A DNA stretch of 57,394 bases from Bacillota bacterium (GCA_023511625.1 JAIMBD010000015.1:1-57394); one strand, 5' to 3'; numbered from the stretch's first letter, positions 24,168-43,787 are shown. Numbers and translations are program-made. Notes: generated by a model from the sequence alone, not told the origin.

Positions 24168-24557
24168 ATGGCCAAAGTCGAAGAGATCATCGAAGCCGTC
24201 AAGGGGATGAACGTGCTGGAGCTCGCGCAGTTGGTGAAGGCACTGGAAGAGGAGTTCGGCGTGACGGCTGCGGCCCCGGTGGCAGTGGCGGCGGCACCGG
24301 TAGCGGCGGGTCCTGCGGCACCGGCAGCCCAGGAGGAAGCCGAGCAGACGGAATTCGATGTGATCCTCACGGCTGCGGGAGACAAGAAGGTCCAGGTCAT
24401 CAAGGTGGTCCGGGAATTGACGGGTCTTTCTCTGACGGATGCCAAGGCGCTGGTGGACGGCGCGCCCAAGGCAGTCAAGGAGAAGATCTCCCGGGCCGAC
24501 GCCGAAGCGGCGAAGGCCAAGCTGGAAGAGGCTGGCGCGACGGTCGAGATCAAATAG
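24168..24557 (+). CDS. rplL: Ribosomal protein L7/L12
   Basis: 129 residues. The N-terminal dimer helix ([25 protein letters not shown]) is joined by an Ala/Pro/Val hinge to the factor-binding C domain ([40 protein letters not shown]). TAGGAGGT stands before the ATG. It recruits GTPase factors to the ribosome. Confidence 0.96.
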   Translation: MAKVEEIIEAVKGMNVLELAQLVKALEEEFGVTAAAPVAVAAAPVAAGPAAPAAQEEAEQTEFDVILTAAGDKKVQVIKVVRELTGLSLTDAKALVDGAPKAVKEKISRADAEAAKAKLEEAGATVEIK

Positions 24558-24604
24558 GGGAGGGTTCCCATACCACAAAAGCCCTCCTCCAGGGAAAGCT
24601 ACGC

Positions 24605-24633
24605 TTGACCTGGGGGTGGGCTTGTGGTACTAT
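24605..24633 (+). promoter_or_regulatory. Probable promoter of rpoBC
   Basis: TTGACC at 24605-24610 and TACTAT at 24628-24633 with 17 bases between; the leader to rpoB is about 100 bases. A short GGAGGG/CCCTCC hairpin after rplL (about 24560-24590) may separate it partly from the upstream genes. Confidence 0.55.
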
Positions 24634-24743
24634 AACAACTTGCTAGTTTTTGGAGCCATGTCGGCTACGACCATCCTGACACGAAGGCCCCGAGGAACCG
24701 GTTGCCGGGTCCAGTACACTTGGGAACAAGGAGCTGACAGTGA

Positions 24744-28373
<3,630 letters not shown>

Positions 28374-28389
28374 CCCGCGGAGGTCAAAC

Positions 28390-31872
<3,483 letters not shown>

Positions 31873-31888
31873 CCCGAAGTTGGGGCGG

Positions 31889-31917
31889 TTGACAGGGGTC
31901 GGGGGCGATGATAGAAT
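31889..31917 (+). promoter_or_regulatory. Strong promoter of the L7Ae-rpsL-rpsG-fusA genes
   Basis: TTGACA at 31889-31894 and TAGAAT at 31912-31917 with 17 bases between, starting 16 bases after the rpoC stop. Confidence 0.8.
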
Positions 31918-31952
31918 AGCCCAGTGCGTTTACGACCCTGGGAGGCCGGGGG

Positions 31953-32222
31953 ATGGCAGTGGGGCCAGAAGAGGCGCTCAGAGATCCTCGACGGCGGGTG
32001 GTCGGGGCCCGAGAAACCTTAAAACGGGTACTGGCGGGAGATGCGCAAAGGGTGTGGGTGGCCAAAGATGCCGATCCGGCGGTGGTGGCGGAGGTCATCG
32101 CGGCCGCGACGTCCCGCCAGATCCCGTTGCACTACGTGGACACCATGGCCGAATTGGGCCAGTGGTGCGGGATTCAGGTCAAGGCCGCCTGTGCGGCGGA
32201 AACGGTGAAGCCCCGACGGTGA
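31953..32222 (+). CDS. rplGB: L7Ae-family RNA-binding protein (YbxF/RplGB type)
   Basis: 89 residues: [34 protein letters not shown] then [26 protein letters not shown]. This matches the small L7Ae proteins found between rpoC and rpsL in Bacillota, which bind kink-turn RNA and associate with ribosomes. ATG 31953 is preceded by GGGAGGCCGGGGG. A gap of 157 bases with no recognised gene separates it from rpsL. Confidence 0.85.
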   Translation: MAVGPEEALRDPRRRVVGARETLKRVLAGDAQRVWVAKDADPAVVAEVIAAATSRQIPLHYVDTMAELGQWCGIQVKAACAAETVKPRR

Positions 32223-32379
32223 CCCGGCGGCGGCAGCGGTCCCATGCGTCTTTGCGAGGCGGCCCACCGGGCCGCCCTCCGTTCCCTGGCCAAGAGGGGC
32301 CGGCTTGGGGACGGACCAGGGTGGCAGTGCGAAACCCAGAAACGAGGGAAGCCCGAACGGGAATGGAAAGGAGATGTGC

Positions 32380-32766
32380 ATGCCTACCATCAACCAATTG
32401 ATTCGGCACGGCCGCAAGCGCGTGAAGGCCAAGTCGAAGGCGCCGGCCCTGCAGGGCAACCCCCAAAAGCGGGGCGTGTGCATCAGCGTCAAGACCGTCA
32501 CCCCCAAGAAGCCGAACTCGGCGTTGCGCAAGGTGGCACGGGTGCGCCTGACCAATGGCCAAGAGGTCACGGCCTACATCCCGGGCATTGGTCACAACCT
32601 GCAAGAGCACTCGGTGGTGCTGGTGCGGGGAGGGCGGGTGCGCGACCTGCCCGGCGTGCGCTACCATATCATTCGCGGCGCCCTGGACGCGGCCGGGGTG
32701 CAGAAGCGGCAGCAGGGCCGCTCGAAATACGGCGCCAAGAAAAACCAGGCGGCTGGCAAGAAGTAA
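32380..32766 (+). CDS. rpsL: Ribosomal protein S12
   Basis: 128 residues: [38 protein letters not shown] and [20 protein letters not shown]. The decoding-centre lysine in PKKPNS is present. The second streptomycin-related lysine (position 88, in VKDLPG of most bacteria) is Arg, codon CGC at 32641-32643. ATG 32380 suits the site AAAGGAG; an ATG two codons earlier (32374) is too close to it. Confidence 0.96.
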   Translation: MPTINQLIRHGRKRVKAKSKAPALQGNPQKRGVCISVKTVTPKKPNSALRKVARVRLTNGQEVTAYIPGIGHNLQEHSVVLVRGGRVRDLPGVRYHIIRGALDAAGVQKRQQGRSKYGAKKNQAAGKK

Positions 32767-32785
32767 GGAGTAAGAGGGGGAGACG

Positions 32786-33256
32786 ATGCCCAGACGAGGT
32801 CCCGTGGCTCCGCGGGAGATCCCGCCGGATCCGGTATATGGTAGCCCGTTGCTGCAGAGCCTCATTAACAAAGTGATGATGAGCGGCAAGAAGGCGCTGG
32901 CGCAAAAGATCGTCTACCAAGCCATGGAGCGCATCGCCGAAAAGACCGGCAAAGACCCCATGGAAGTGTTCGAGGCGGCGGTCAAAAACGCCACCCCCGT
33001 CTTAGAGGTACGGCCGCGGCGCGTAGGGGGTGCCACCTACCAAGTGCCGATGGAGGTCCGGCCTGCCCGACGCTCCTCGCTGGCGCTCCGGTGGCTGGTG
33101 CAGTACGCGCGACAGCGCAACGAGCGGGGGATGGTGGAGCGGCTCGCCAACGAGCTGATCGACGCCTCGCAGAACACGGGGGGCGCCGTGCGCAGGCGGG
33201 ACGAGGTCCACCGCATGGCCGAGGCCAACAAGGCCTTCGCCCACTATCGCTGGTAA
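32786..33256 (+). CDS. rpsG: Ribosomal protein S7
   Basis: 156 residues, standard length: [26 protein letters not shown]-equivalent [37 protein letters not shown] and [26 protein letters not shown]. It nucleates assembly of the 30S head and is a classic translational repressor of the str operon in E. coli. It lies 19 bases after rpsL and 20 before fusA. Confidence 0.96.
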   Translation: MPRRGPVAPREIPPDPVYGSPLLQSLINKVMMSGKKALAQKIVYQAMERIAEKTGKDPMEVFEAAVKNATPVLEVRPRRVGGATYQVPMEVRPARRSSLALRWLVQYARQRNERGMVERLANELIDASQNTGGAVRRRDEVHRMAEANKAFAHYRW

Positions 33257-33276
33257 GCCGAGAAGGGAGTTCCGGT

Positions 33277-35367
33277 ATGGCCCGAGCCTTTCCGTTGGAA
33301 AAGACCCGCAACATCGGGATCATGGCCCATATCGACGCCGGGAAGACCACCACCACCGAGCGCATCCTGTTCTACACCGGGCGGGTGCACAAGCTCGGCG
33401 AGGTCCACGAAGGTACGGCCACGATGGACTGGATGGTGCAAGAGCAGGAGCGCGGCATCACCATCACCTCGGCGGCTACCAGCTGCCAGTGGCGCGATTG
33501 CCGCATCAATATTATCGATACGCCCGGCCACGTGGACTTCACAGTTGAGGTGGAACGCTCCTTGCGCGTTCTGGATGGCGCAATCGCCGTTTTTGACGCC
33601 AAGGGTGGGGTAGAACCGCAGTCGGAGACGGTGTGGCGGCAGGCCGACAAGTACCATGTGCCGCGCATCGCCTACGTCAACAAGATGGACATCGTCGGCG
33701 CCGACTACGCCCGGTGTATCGACCAGATCCGGACGCGGCTCGGGGCCAATCCGGTGGCCATCCAGTGGCCGGTGGGGGTGGAGGATACCTTCCGCGGCAT
33801 CGTGGACTTGGTGCGCATGGAAGCGTACTTCTACCTCGACGACCTCGGCACCCGAGGCGAGTACGAGCCCATCCCCGACGACCTTCAGGAGGTGGCCCAA
33901 GCCCGGCGGCAGATGCTGCTGGAGGCCCTGGCCGAAGTCGACGACGCCTTCATGGAGAAGTATCTGGAAGGGGAAGCCGTGACGGCCGACGAAATCCGGG
34001 CGGTGCTGCGCAAGGGCACCCTTTCGGGCCAGTTGGTGCCGGTCTTGTGCGGGGCCTCCTACCGGAACAAGGGGGTGCAGCCGCTGCTAGACGCCGTGGT
34101 CGACTACCTTCCGTCGCCGCTCGACATCGGCGCTGTGCGCGGTCACGACCCCGAGACGGGGGAGGAAATCGTCCGCGAGGTCTCCGACGAGGCGCCCTTC
34201 TCGGCCCTGGCGTTTAAGATCATGTCTGACCCCTTCGTGGGGAAGTTGGCCTACTTCCGGGTGTACTCCGGCACGCTGACGGCGGGGTCGTACGTCTACA
34301 ACGTCACCAAGGGACGGCGGGAGCGCATCGGGCGCATCCTGCGCATGCACGCCAACCACCGCGAGGAGATCGACGCCGTCTACACGGGCGACATCGTGGC
34401 GGCCGTGGGGCTGAAAGACACCACCACCGGCGACACCTTGGCCGACGAGCAGCACCCCATCCTCTTGGAGTCGATGCAGTTTCCCGAGCCGGTCATCTCG
34501 GTGGCTATCGAGCCCAAGACCAAGGCCGACCAAGACAAGATGGGAATGGCGCTTGGCCGCCTGGCCGAGGAAGACCCCACCTTCCGCATGCACACCGACC
34601 CCGAGACTGGGCAGACCATCATCTCCGGGATGGGGGAGCTGCACCTCGAGATCATCGTCGACCGCCTGCTGAGGGAGTTCAAGGTTCAGGCCAACGTGGG
34701 CAAGCCGCAGGTGGCTTACAAAGAGACCATCCGTAAGGCGGTGGAGGCAGAAGGGAAGTTCATCCGCCAGACCGGAGGCCGCGGCCAGTACGGACACGTG
34801 TGGATCCGGCTGGAGCCCTTGGAGCCTGGGCAGGGATTTGAGTTTGTGAACAAGATTGTCGGCGGCGTGGTGCCCAAGGAATACGTGCCGGCGGTGGAAA
34901 ACGGGATCCGGGAGGCGATGGAGACTGGGGTCCTGGCCGGATACCCCACCATCGACGTGCGGGCGACGCTGTACGACGGCTCTTACCACGAGGTGGACTC
35001 CAGCGAGATGGCCTTTAAGATCGCGGCCTCCTTGGCCTTCAAGGCGGCGGCGCAGAAGGCCAATCCCGTGTTGCTGGAGCCGATCATGGCCGTGGAGGTG
35101 GTGGTGCCGGAGGAGTACATGGGCGACGTCATCGGCGACCTCAACGCCCGCCGCGGGCGGATCGAAGGCATGGAACCGCGGCCCGGCGGAGTGCAGGTCA
35201 TCCGGGGCCAGGTCCCGCTGGCGGAGATGTTTGGATACGCCACCGACCTGCGCTCGCGCACACAAGGGCGCGGCACCTATACCATGCAGTTCTCCCACTA
35301 TGAGGAGGCGCCGCGCCACGTCACCGAGCAGGTGATCAAGGCAGCCGGCAGCAAGAGCCAACGGTAA
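33277..35367 (+). CDS. fusA: Elongation factor G
   Basis: A 696-residue translocation GTPase. The G domain has [50 protein letters not shown] and NKMD. Domains II to V follow, with [18 protein letters not shown] and [13 protein letters not shown] 33277 is placed after AGAAGGGAG; the frame is open upstream inside rpsG but has no site there. It belongs to the str operon. Confidence 0.97.
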   Translation: MARAFPLEKTRNIGIMAHIDAGKTTTTERILFYTGRVHKLGEVHEGTATMDWMVQEQERGITITSAATSCQWRDCRINIIDTPGHVDFTVEVERSLRVLDGAIAVFDAKGGVEPQSETVWRQADKYHVPRIAYVNKMDIVGADYARCIDQIRTRLGANPVAIQWPVGVEDTFRGIVDLVRMEAYFYLDDLGTRGEYEPIPDDLQEVAQARRQMLLEALAEVDDAFMEKYLEGEAVTADEIRAVLRKGTLSGQLVPVLCGASYRNKGVQPLLDAVVDYLPSPLDIGAVRGHDPETGEEIVREVSDEAPFSALAFKIMSDPFVGKLAYFRVYSGTLTAGSYVYNVTKGRRERIGRILRMHANHREEIDAVYTGDIVAAVGLKDTTTGDTLADEQHPILLESMQFPEPVISVAIEPKTKADQDKMGMALGRLAEEDPTFRMHTDPETGQTIISGMGELHLEIIVDRLLREFKVQANVGKPQVAYKETIRKAVEAEGKFIRQTGGRGQYGHVWIRLEPLEPGQGFEFVNKIVGGVVPKEYVPAVENGIREAMETGVLAGYPTIDVRATLYDGSYHEVDSSEMAFKIAASLAFKAAAQKANPVLLEPIMAVEVVVPEEYMGDVIGDLNARRGRIEGMEPRPGGVQVIRGQVPLAEMFGYATDLRSRTQGRGTYTMQFSHYEEAPRHVTEQVIKAAGSKSQR

Positions 35368-35469
35368 GGGCCTGCCCGGGCCCGGGGCCAAATCCCGGGG
35401 CCGGAGCGGGGCGCGTTCGGGCCCCCGGGGGCGGTGGGCCCGCCACCATTGAAAGAGGAGGTTCAGGCA

Positions 35470-36672
<1,203 letters not shown>

Positions 36673-36690
36673 AGGACGAGGGGGAAGACA

Positions 36691-36999
36691 GTGGCCCAAC
36701 AGAAGATACGCATCCGGCTGAAGGCTTTCGACCATGAGGTGTTGGACCAGTCGGCGGCGCGGATCGTGGAGACCGCTCGGCGCAATGGGGCTTCGGTGTC
36801 GGGCCCCATTCCCCTGCCTACCGAGCGCACGGTGTACACGGTCCTCACCGCCCCCAACGGGGAGAAGGACATTCGCGAACAGTTCGAACGGCGGATTCAC
36901 AAGCGGCTGATCGACATCATGGATCCCAGCCAAAAGACGGTCAACGCCTTGATGCGGCTCGATCTCCCGGCCGGAGTCGACATCGAGATCAAACTGTAG
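36691..36999 (+). CDS. rpsJ: Ribosomal protein S10
   Basis: 102 residues with GTG start 36691 after GAGGGGGAAG. It reads [36 protein letters not shown] and a C-terminal strand VDIEIKL. It is a 30S head protein that also acts in NusE antitermination. It heads the S10 cluster directly after tuf. Confidence 0.96.
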   Translation: MAQQKIRIRLKAFDHEVLDQSAARIVETARRNGASVSGPIPLPTERTVYTVLTAPNGEKDIREQFERRIHKRLIDIMDPSQKTVNALMRLDLPAGVDIEIKL

Positions 37000-37013
37000 G
37001 CGGGGAGGATCAC

Positions 37014-37664
37014 ATGAAGGGGATTATCGGCACCAAGGTGGGCATGACCCAGGTCTTCGACGACGAGGGCCGAGCCGTGCCGGTGACTGTCATCCACGCC
37101 GAGCCCAACGTGGTCGTGCGCCACCGCACGCTCGAAAAGGACGGCTACGAGGCGGTCCAGTTGGGCGTAGGGTTTATCAAACCGCACAAGGTCAAAAAGC
37201 CCCAGCGGGTCGACTTCGAGAAGCGCGGCATTCGACCGGTGCGGTACTTGCGGGAGTTTCGGCTCCCCGGAGCGCTGGACCTGCCGGTGGGCAGCGAGCA
37301 CCGGGTGGAGGCGGCGTTCCAGGCCGGCGACGTGGTGGATGTGACCGGGATCTCCAAAGGGAAGGGATTTGCCGGCGTCATCAAGCGCTGGGGATTTCGC
37401 CGGGGCCCGATGAGCCACGGGTCGAAGTACCACCGCCGGGTGGGGTCGCTCGGGCCTCGGATGTCGGGGGGCGGCGGTCGGGTGCGACCGGGCCGCAAGA
37501 TGCCGGGGCGCGCCGGACACCGCCGGGTGACGGTGCTCAACTTGAAGGTGGTGCGGGTCGACGCCGACCGCAACCTCCTGTTGGTCAAGGGGGCCGTGCC
37601 GGGGCCCAAGGGCGGACTGGTGCTGGTGCGGCAAGCCGTGCGCCAGCGAGAGGGGGGACAATAA
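37014..37664 (+). CDS. rplC: Ribosomal protein L3
   Basis: 216 residues: [57 protein letters not shown] and [15 protein letters not shown], which reaches the peptidyl transferase centre. GGGGAGG is upstream. The stop is one base before rplD. Confidence 0.96.
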   Translation: MKGIIGTKVGMTQVFDDEGRAVPVTVIHAEPNVVVRHRTLEKDGYEAVQLGVGFIKPHKVKKPQRVDFEKRGIRPVRYLREFRLPGALDLPVGSEHRVEAAFQAGDVVDVTGISKGKGFAGVIKRWGFRRGPMSHGSKYHRRVGSLGPRMSGGGGRVRPGRKMPGRAGHRRVTVLNLKVVRVDADRNLLLVKGAVPGPKGGLVLVRQAVRQREGGQ

Positions 37665-37665
37665 G

Positions 37666-38292
37666 ATGCCGACGGTTCCGGTGAAAAACCTCGAGGGTGA
37701 GGTCGTGGGCGAGATCCACCTGGCCGACGCGGTGTTCGACGTCCCTGCCAATCCCGCCCTGTTGCACCGCGTGGTCACGGCGTACCTCGCCAATCAGCGC
37801 GAGGGGACGGCAGCCACCAAGACCCGCGCCATGGTGCGGGGTGGTGGGCGTAAGCCCTGGCGGCAAAAGGGCACCGGGCGGGCTCGCCAGGGTTCGATTC
37901 GGGCTCCCCACTGGCGGCACGGGGGGGTCGTGTTCGGACCGCACCCGCGCGACTACACGCAGCGGGTGCCGCAGAAGATGCGCGCTGCGGCCATCCGCCA
38001 GGCGCTGTCGGCCAAACTGCGGGAAAAGGAACTGACGGTGGTCGACCGGTTGGCGCTGCCGGCGATCAAGACCAAACAGGTGGTGCGGTTTCTCCAGCGC
38101 CTCGAGCTCGGGGAAAACGTGCTGATCATCACCCGCACGCCCGACGTCAACTTGAAGTTGTCGGCGCGCAACCTGCCGGAGGTTAAGACCACCACCACCG
38201 ACTCGCTCAACGCGTACCAGCTGTTGAAGTACCACCAGATCCTGCTGGACCGCGACGCGGTGGCGGCCATTGAAGGGGTGTTCGGGCAATGA
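37666..38292 (+). CDS. rplD: Ribosomal protein L4
   Basis: 208 residues: [21 protein letters not shown], the tunnel loop [20 protein letters not shown] with [20 protein letters not shown], and a globular C part. L4 lines the exit tunnel and in E. coli represses the S10 operon. It overlaps rplW by four bases (ATGA), so translation is coupled. Confidence 0.96.
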   Translation: MPTVPVKNLEGEVVGEIHLADAVFDVPANPALLHRVVTAYLANQREGTAATKTRAMVRGGGRKPWRQKGTGRARQGSIRAPHWRHGGVVFGPHPRDYTQRVPQKMRAAAIRQALSAKLREKELTVVDRLALPAIKTKQVVRFLQRLELGENVLIITRTPDVNLKLSARNLPEVKTTTTDSLNAYQLLKYHQILLDRDAVAAIEGVFGQ

Positions 38293-38576
38293 AGAGCCCA
38301 TACGACATCATCATTCGCCCCATCATCACCGAAGCCAGTCACGACGCCCTGCAGTACAACAAGTACACCTTTGAGGTGGCTCCCGACGCCAACAAGATCG
38401 AGATCCGGCAGGCAGTGGAGGAGATCTTTAAGGTGCGCGTGGTCAAGGTCAACACCTTGTGGCGGCGGGGCAAGGTCAAGCGCCGGGGGCGTGCAGTGGG
38501 GCGGACGCCTGACCGCAAGAAGGCCATCGTGACCTTGGCGCCCGGGGACACCATCGAGCTGTTCCCCGGCATGTGA
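38289..38576 (+). CDS. rplW: Ribosomal protein L23
   Basis: 95 residues: [40 protein letters not shown] and [19 protein letters not shown]. It sits at the tunnel exit and docks trigger factor and SRP. ATG 38289 lies inside the rplD stop. Confidence 0.96.
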   Translation: MKSPYDIIIRPIITEASHDALQYNKYTFEVAPDANKIEIRQAVEEIFKVRVVKVNTLWRRGKVKRRGRAVGRTPDRKKAIVTLAPGDTIELFPGM

Positions 38577-38604
38577 GCGGCGCGCAGGGGAAGAGGAGGA
38601 CAGC

Positions 38605-39432
38605 ATGCCGATTCGGAAGTTGAAGCCGACCTCCCCGGGGGTGCGCCACATGACGGTGTTCACCTACGAGGAGATCACGAAGGACGAACCCGAGAAGTCG
38701 CTCACCATCGGCTGGCACCGTAAGGCGGGGCGCAATCACCACGGGCGCATCACGGTCCGCCACCGCGGGGGCGGCAACAAGCGGCGGTACCGGATCATCG
38801 ACTTCCGCCGCCAGAAGGACCACGTCCCGGCCAAGGTGATCGCCATCGAGTACGACCCCTTCCGCACGGCGCGAATCGCGCTGTTGGAGTACGCCGACGG
38901 CGAGCGGCGATACATCTTGGCTCCGCTGGGAGTCAAGGTGGGCGACACGGTCGAGTCCGGTCCGGGGGTGGACATTCGCCCCGGCAACGCCCTGCCGTTG
39001 AGCGACATCCCGGTGGGCACGGTGGTGCACGCCATCGAACTGCTCCCGGGGGCCGGCGCCCAGTTGGCCCGGTCGGCGGGAGCGGCGGCCCAGGTCATGG
39101 CCAAGGAGGGACGGTATGCCCTGTTGCGCCTACCGTCGGGCGAGATCCGGAAGGTGCCGCTCAAGGCTCGGGCCACGGTGGGTCAGGTGGGCAACGTCGA
39201 ACACGAGAACATCAACCTCGGCAAGGCCGGGCGCAGCCGGTGGTTGGGACGGCGACCCAGCGTGCGAGGCGTGGTGATGAACCCGGTCGACCACCCGCAC
39301 GGGGGAGGCGAAGGCAAGGCGCCCATCGGCCGCAAGCGGCCGGTGACGCCGTGGGGCAAGCCTACGTTGGGCGTCAAGACGCGGCGCAAGCACAAGCCCT
39401 CCGACCGCCTGATCGTGCGGCGGCGCAAGTAG
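38605..39432 (+). CDS. rplB: Ribosomal protein L2
   Basis: 275 residues: [39 protein letters not shown], and the C-terminal [20 protein letters not shown] with the histidine near the peptidyl transferase centre. AGAGGAGG-type site before ATG 38605. Family length is normal. Confidence 0.96.
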   Translation: MPIRKLKPTSPGVRHMTVFTYEEITKDEPEKSLTIGWHRKAGRNHHGRITVRHRGGGNKRRYRIIDFRRQKDHVPAKVIAIEYDPFRTARIALLEYADGERRYILAPLGVKVGDTVESGPGVDIRPGNALPLSDIPVGTVVHAIELLPGAGAQLARSAGAAAQVMAKEGRYALLRLPSGEIRKVPLKARATVGQVGNVEHENINLGKAGRSRWLGRRPSVRGVVMNPVDHPHGGGEGKAPIGRKRPVTPWGKPTLGVKTRRKHKPSDRLIVRRRK

Positions 39433-39479
39433 CGGCGGGTTTGGGCCACGCGAGGCAACCGCGACGAAAGGAGGGAGCG

Positions 39480-39764
39480 ATGGGGCGATCGGTGAAGAAG
39501 GGGCCGTACGTCGACCCCAAACTGCTGAAGAAGATTCGCACCATGCTGGCCAAGAACGAGAAGCGGGTCATTAAGACGTGGTCGCGGGCCAGCACGGTGG
39601 TGCCGGAAATGGTGGGGTTCACCATCGCGGTGCACGACGGGCGGCGGCACGTCCCGATCTACATCAGCGAGGAGATGGTGGGCCACAAGTTGGGAGAGTT
39701 TGCTCCGACCCGCACCTTCCGGGGACACGGGGAGCACACCGAGCGGTCGACGGCGCTGAAGTAG
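39480..39764 (+). CDS. rpsS: Ribosomal protein S19
   Basis: 94 residues: [39 protein letters not shown] and [23 protein letters not shown] stands before ATG 39480. It binds 16S rRNA in the 30S head near the A site. An 81-base gap to rplV holds only a possible weak hairpin. Confidence 0.96.
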   Translation: MGRSVKKGPYVDPKLLKKIRTMLAKNEKRVIKTWSRASTVVPEMVGFTIAVHDGRRHVPIYISEEMVGHKLGEFAPTRTFRGHGEHTERSTALK

Positions 39765-39845
39765 GGCGGCCCGTCGTCGGGACCAAGGTCCCGACAGAGG
39801 TGCCACGATGGGACCAGGTTAGGATCAGAGGGAAGGAGGGTGTCG

Positions 39846-40196
39846 ATGGAAGACGTTCAGGAGGCACGGGCCCACGTCCGAGGCGTACGCATTGCGCCGC
39901 GCAAGGTGCGGATCGTGGTCGACTTGGTCCGCGGGCGCAGTCTGCGCGATGCCCAGGCCATCCTGCGCCACACCCCCAAACGCGCCTCGCGGGTGGTGGC
40001 CAAGCTTTTGGCCAGCGCCGCGGCCAATGCTCAGCACAACTACGACATGGACCCCGAGGACCTTTACGTGCACGCCATCTGGGTGGACGGGGGGCCGATC
40101 ATGAAGCGCATTCGCCCGCGCGCCCGGGGTCAGGCGTTTCCCATACTGAAGCGCACCAGCCACGTGTCGGTGGTGCTGCGGCAGCGCCATTCCTAA
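39846..40196 (+). CDS. rplV: Ribosomal protein L22
   Basis: 116 residues: [39 protein letters not shown] and the tunnel-lining hairpin [22 protein letters not shown] 39846 is preferred over an in-frame GTG at 39840 because AAGGAGGG then has normal spacing. Confidence 0.95.
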   Translation: MEDVQEARAHVRGVRIAPRKVRIVVDLVRGRSLRDAQAILRHTPKRASRVVAKLLASAAANAQHNYDMDPEDLYVHAIWVDGGPIMKRIRPRARGQAFPILKRTSHVSVVLRQRHS

Positions 40197-40211
40197 GGTA
40201 AGGGGGTCGAC

Positions 40212-40889
40212 ATGGGGCAGAAGGTTCATCCCAAGGGGCTGCGTTTGGGGATCATCAAGGATTGGGATTCGCGCTGGTTCGCCGTCCCCAAGAAGAATCC
40301 CGAGCTTTTGGCGGAGGACGTGCGCATTCGCCGGTTCATCAAGTCCCGCCACTACAGCGCCGGCATCTCTCGGGTGGAGATCGAGCGCGGCACCTCCAAC
40401 AAGCTGCGCATTTCGGTCCACACCGGAAAGCCGGGCATGGTGATCGGCAAGGGCGGCGTGGGCGTGGAGGCCTTGCGCAAGGACCTCGAGCAATTGACCG
40501 GCAAGCAGGTCAACCTCAACATCCTCGAGGTCAAGAACCCGGAGGTAGATGCGCAGCTGGTGGCGGAGTCGGTGGCCACGCAACTGGAGAAGCGCATCGC
40601 CTTCAAGCGGGCCATGAAGCAGGCGGTGCAGCGGGCCATGCGGCAGGGCGCCAAAGGGGTCAAGGTGATGGTCAGCGGTCGGCTCGGCGGCGCCGAGATC
40701 GCCCGCCGGGAGTGGACCTGGGAAGGGTCTATCCCCTTGCATACCCTGCGCGCCGACATCGATTACGGATTTGCCGAGGCGCACACCACCTACGGGGTGA
40801 TCGGGGTCAAGGTGTGGATTTACAAGGGGCAGGTGCTGCCGGGCGCGCGCCGGCGGCCCGCAGCGGCGGCCCGCGAAGGGGGGCGGTAG
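40212..40889 (+). CDS. rpsC: Ribosomal protein S3
   Basis: 225 residues: [22 protein letters not shown] domain [21 protein letters not shown], and the C domain [20 protein letters not shown]. It forms part of the mRNA entry helicase site. AAGGGGG lies before the ATG. Three bases separate it from rplP. Confidence 0.96.
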   Translation: MGQKVHPKGLRLGIIKDWDSRWFAVPKKNPELLAEDVRIRRFIKSRHYSAGISRVEIERGTSNKLRISVHTGKPGMVIGKGGVGVEALRKDLEQLTGKQVNLNILEVKNPEVDAQLVAESVATQLEKRIAFKRAMKQAVQRAMRQGAKGVKVMVSGRLGGAEIARREWTWEGSIPLHTLRADIDYGFAEAHTTYGVIGVKVWIYKGQVLPGARRRPAAAAREGGR

Positions 40890-40892
40890 GCG

Positions 40893-41327
40893 ATGTTGGC
40901 GCCCAAGCGCACCAAGTACCGCAAGATGCACCGAGGTCGGCTCAAGGGGGAGGCCCATCGCGGCAACCGCCTGGCCTTTGGCGAATACGGGTTGCAGGCC
41001 CTGGAAGCGGCGTGGATCACCGACCGACAGATCGAGGCGGCCCGCGTGGCGCTCACGCGCCACATCCGGCGTGGCGGCAAGGTTTGGATCACCATCTTTC
41101 CCGATAAGCCGATCACCAAGAAACCGGCCGAGACCCGCATGGGGAGCGGCAAGGGCAATCCGGAGTACTGGGTGGCGGTGGTCAAACCGCAGCGCATCCT
41201 GTTCGAGTTGTCTGGAGTGCCGGAAGATGTGGCCCGGGAGGCCATGCGGCGGGCGTCGCACAAGTTGCCCATTCGGACGCGGTTCGTCAAGCGCGAGGAG
41301 CCAGAGGTGACGGCACATGAAGGCTAA
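40893..41327 (+). CDS. rplP: Ribosomal protein L16
   Basis: 144 residues: [60 protein letters not shown] and a basic C terminus. It stabilises the A-site tRNA region of the 50S subunit. It overlaps rpmC by 11 bases. Confidence 0.96.
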   Translation: MLAPKRTKYRKMHRGRLKGEAHRGNRLAFGEYGLQALEAAWITDRQIEAARVALTRHIRRGGKVWITIFPDKPITKKPAETRMGSGKGNPEYWVAVVKPQRILFELSGVPEDVAREAMRRASHKLPIRTRFVKREEPEVTAHEG

Positions 41328-41532
41328 GGAGCTGCGCGAACTGAGCGATGCCGAACTTCAGGCCAAACTCCAAGGGTTGAAGGAAGAGCTCTTCAAGTTG
41401 CGGTTTCAGTTGGCGACGGCGTCGCTGGAAAACCCGATGCGGATCCGACAGGTGCGCAAGGACATCGCGCGGGTGCACACGGTGTTGCACGAGCGCACGT
41501 TGCAGCGCCAGGCGCAAGGGCGGAAGGCGTAA
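41317..41532 (+). CDS. rpmC: Ribosomal protein L29
   Basis: 71 residues, two long helices: [20 protein letters not shown] and [20 protein letters not shown] with [15 protein letters not shown]. It sits near the tunnel exit. The start is inside the end of rplP. Confidence 0.95.
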   Translation: MKAKELRELSDAELQAKLQGLKEELFKLRFQLATASLENPMRIRQVRKDIARVHTVLHERTLQRQAQGRKA

Positions 41533-41560
41533 CGCCGTGGCCGGGATCGGAGGGAACAGG

Positions 41561-41830
41561 ATGGAATTGCCGGAGTACCTCAAACGGCGCAAGGTCCGCG
41601 AGGGCAAGGTGGTCAGCAACAAGATGCAGAAGACCGTGGTGGTGGCGGTGGAGTCGTTGGTGCCGCATCCCCTCTACGGTCGGCGGATTCGGCGGACCAA
41701 GAAGTACAAGGCGCACGACGAGGAGAACCAGTGCCAGGTGGGGGACATCGTGCGCATCGTGGAGACGCGCCCGCTGTCCAAGGAAAAGCGCTGGCGGGTG
41801 GTGGAGATCTTAGGGCGAGCCCGCACGTGA
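41561..41830 (+). CDS. rpsQ: Ribosomal protein S17
   Basis: 89 residues from ATG 41561, with GGAGGGAACAGG upstream; an earlier GTG at 41537 is possible but lacks a site. Core: [40 protein letters not shown] and [19 protein letters not shown], the OB-fold primary 16S rRNA binder. Confidence 0.95.
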   Translation: MELPEYLKRRKVREGKVVSNKMQKTVVVAVESLVPHPLYGRRIRRTKKYKAHDEENQCQVGDIVRIVETRPLSKEKRWRVVEILGRART

Positions 41831-41864
41831 GCGCAGTGGGGGCTTTGACGAAGGGGAGAGGAAC

Positions 41865-42236
41865 ATGATTCAGCCGCAGACGCGGTTGGTGGTGGCGGAC
41901 AACACCGGAGCCAAGGAATTGATGTGCATCCGCGTTCTGGGCGGGTCGTTTCGCCGCCACGGGAACGTCGGCGACGTGATCGTGGCCTCGGTCAAGTCGG
42001 CTACCCCTGGCGGGATGGTGAAGAAGGGCGACGTGGTCAAAGCCGTGATCGTCCGCACCCGTAGCGGCAAGCGGCGTCCGGACGGCTCGTACATCCGGTT
42101 CGACGAGAACGCGGCCGTGATCTTGCGCGGAGACGAAAAGGAGCCGCGGGGCACCCGCATCTTTGGCCCGGTGGCACGAGAGCTCCGGGAGCGCGAGTTC
42201 ATGAAGATCATCTCGCTGGCCCCGGAGGTGCTGTAG
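41865..42236 (+). CDS. rplN: Ribosomal protein L14
   Basis: 123 residues: [40 protein letters not shown] and [20 protein letters not shown]. It is a five-stranded barrel at the subunit interface, next to L19 and the 16S rRNA bridge. GGGGAGAGGAAC precedes the ATG. Confidence 0.96.
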   Translation: MIQPQTRLVVADNTGAKELMCIRVLGGSFRRHGNVGDVIVASVKSATPGGMVKKGDVVKAVIVRTRSGKRRPDGSYIRFDENAAVILRGDEKEPRGTRIFGPVARELREREFMKIISLAPEVL

Positions 42237-42265
42237 CCGGCAAAGCAAGGAGGGGGGTGCAGCCG

Positions 42266-42577
42266 ATGCACGTGCGCAAGGGGGATACCGTCGCGGTCCT
42301 CGCCGGCAAGGACAAAGGCAAGCAGGGCAAAGTGATTCGGGCCATTCCCAAGGAAAATCGGGTGGTCGTGGAAAAGGTCAATCTGGTCAAGCGCCACCTC
42401 AAGCCTTCGCCCAAGAATCCGAACGGCGGCATCGTCACCATGGAGGCTCCCATTCACGCGTCCAACGTCATGCTGGTTTGTAAGGCCTGCAACCGGCCGA
42501 CCCGCGTGGGCAAGCGGTTTCTTGACAACGGAGCGAAGGTGCGGGTGTGCAAGCGCTGCGGGGCCACCATCGACTAG
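42266..42577 (+). CDS. rplX: Ribosomal protein L24
   Basis: 103 residues from ATG 42266 (AAGGAGGGGGG upstream; an in-frame GTG at 42257 is too close to that site). A KOW motif ([20 protein letters not shown]) starts the protein and a zinc-ribbon-like pair, CKACNRP and CKRCGA, lies in the C-terminal half. It initiates 50S assembly. Confidence 0.95.
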   Translation: MHVRKGDTVAVLAGKDKGKQGKVIRAIPKENRVVVEKVNLVKRHLKPSPKNPNGGIVTMEAPIHASNVMLVCKACNRPTRVGKRFLDNGAKVRVCKRCGATID

Positions 42578-42598
42578 CGACGACGAAGGGGGTTGGCG

Positions 42599-43153
42599 AT
42601 GGCGATTGAGTCGGCGCTCAAGGAGCGGTACGACCGCGAGATCGTGCCGGCTCTGATGGAGCGATTCCATTATCGGAACCGGATGGAGGTCCCAAAGCTG
42701 GTCAAGGTCGTGGTCAATATGGGCGTGGGGGACGCCGTCGGCAACCCCAAGCTCCTCGAGAGCGCCGTCCAGGACCTGACGGCCATCACGGGGCAAAAGC
42801 CGCTCGTGACCCGGGCCAAGCGCTCGGTGGCATCGTTCAAGGTGCGGGCAGGCATGCCCATCGGGGCCAAGGTGACGCTACGCGGGCAGCGGATGTACGA
42901 CTTTCTGGAGAAGCTGTTCTACATCGCGCTGCCGCGGGTTCGGGACTTCCACGGCCTGTCCACGCGCGGGTTCGACGGCCGCGGCAGCTACACGCTCGGA
43001 GTGCGGGAGCAGATCATCTTTCCCGAGATCGAGTACGACAAGGTCGAGCGCATTCGTGGGATGGAGATTACGATCGTCACCAGTGCCGTCAACGACGAGC
43101 AGGCCAAGGTGTTGTTGGAGATGTTGGGGATGCCGTTTGCCCCCCAGCATTGA
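42599..43153 (+). CDS. rplE: Ribosomal protein L5
   Basis: 184 residues from ATG 42599 (GAAGGGGG upstream; TTG 42593 rejected). Core: [60 protein letters not shown] and [20 protein letters not shown]. It contacts 5S rRNA and P-site tRNA. Confidence 0.96.
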   Translation: MAIESALKERYDREIVPALMERFHYRNRMEVPKLVKVVVNMGVGDAVGNPKLLESAVQDLTAITGQKPLVTRAKRSVASFKVRAGMPIGAKVTLRGQRMYDFLEKLFYIALPRVRDFHGLSTRGFDGRGSYTLGVREQIIFPEIEYDKVERIRGMEITIVTSAVNDEQAKVLLEMLGMPFAPQH

Positions 43154-43185
43154 CGGCCAGAGCGGGGCGGGAGAAAGGAGGGCCA

Positions 43186-43371
43186 ATGGCTAAGAAGTCC
43201 TTGATCGCCAAGGCCCGGCGAGAGCCGAAGTTCAAGGTGCGCAAGTATCACCGGTGCCAGCTGTGCGGCCGGCCGCGCGCCTACATCCGGGACTTTGGGC
43301 TGTGCCGGTTGTGCTTCCGGCAACTGGCGCACCGCGGGGAGATCCCGGGAATCCGGAAGGCCAGCTGGTGA
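43186..43371 (+). CDS. rpsN: Ribosomal protein S14, zinc-binding type
   Basis: 61 residues, the short C+ form: [20 protein letters not shown], then [20 protein letters not shown] with both cysteine pairs for one zinc, and the [18 protein letters not shown] end. AAAGGAGGGCCA precedes ATG 43186. Confidence 0.96.
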   Translation: MAKKSLIAKARREPKFKVRKYHRCQLCGRPRAYIRDFGLCRLCFRQLAHRGEIPGIRKASW

Positions 43372-43394
43372 AGCCAAGGGAGAGGAGGATGGTC

Positions 43395-43787
43395 GTGACC
43401 GATCCGATTGCGGATATGCTCACGCGGATTCGGAACGCCAACACCGTGTATCGGGACCACGTCGACGTGCCGGCGTCGCGCGTGAAGCGGGCCATCGCCC
43501 AGATCCTCAAGGAGGAAGGATTCATCCGGGACGTGGAGCTGGTCGAGGACGGCCACCAAGGGACGCTGCGCTTGTACTTGAAGTACGGGCCGAACCGGGA
43601 GAAGGTCATCACCGGGCTTCGGCGGATCAGCCGTCCGGGCTTGAGGGTCTACGCCGGTTGCGACGAGCTGCCGCGCGTCCTGGGAGGACTCGGCATCGCG
43701 GTGGTGTCTACCTCGCGGGGGATCATGACCGACAAACGGGCCCGGCAGGAACGGGTCGGCGGCGAGGTCTTGTGCTACGTGTGGTAG
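43395..43787 (+). CDS. rpsH: Ribosomal protein S8
   Basis: 130 residues from GTG 43395, which gives the family start [19 protein letters not shown] and has AGGAGG six bases before it. An ATG two codons upstream touches that site and is rejected. The C domain ends [20 protein letters not shown] and GGEVLCYVW. It is a primary 16S rRNA binder that in E. coli represses the spc operon. Confidence 0.95.
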   Translation: MTDPIADMLTRIRNANTVYRDHVDVPASRVKRAIAQILKEEGFIRDVELVEDGHQGTLRLYLKYGPNREKVITGLRRISRPGLRVYAGCDELPRVLGGLGIAVVSTSRGIMTDKRARQERVGGEVLCYVW

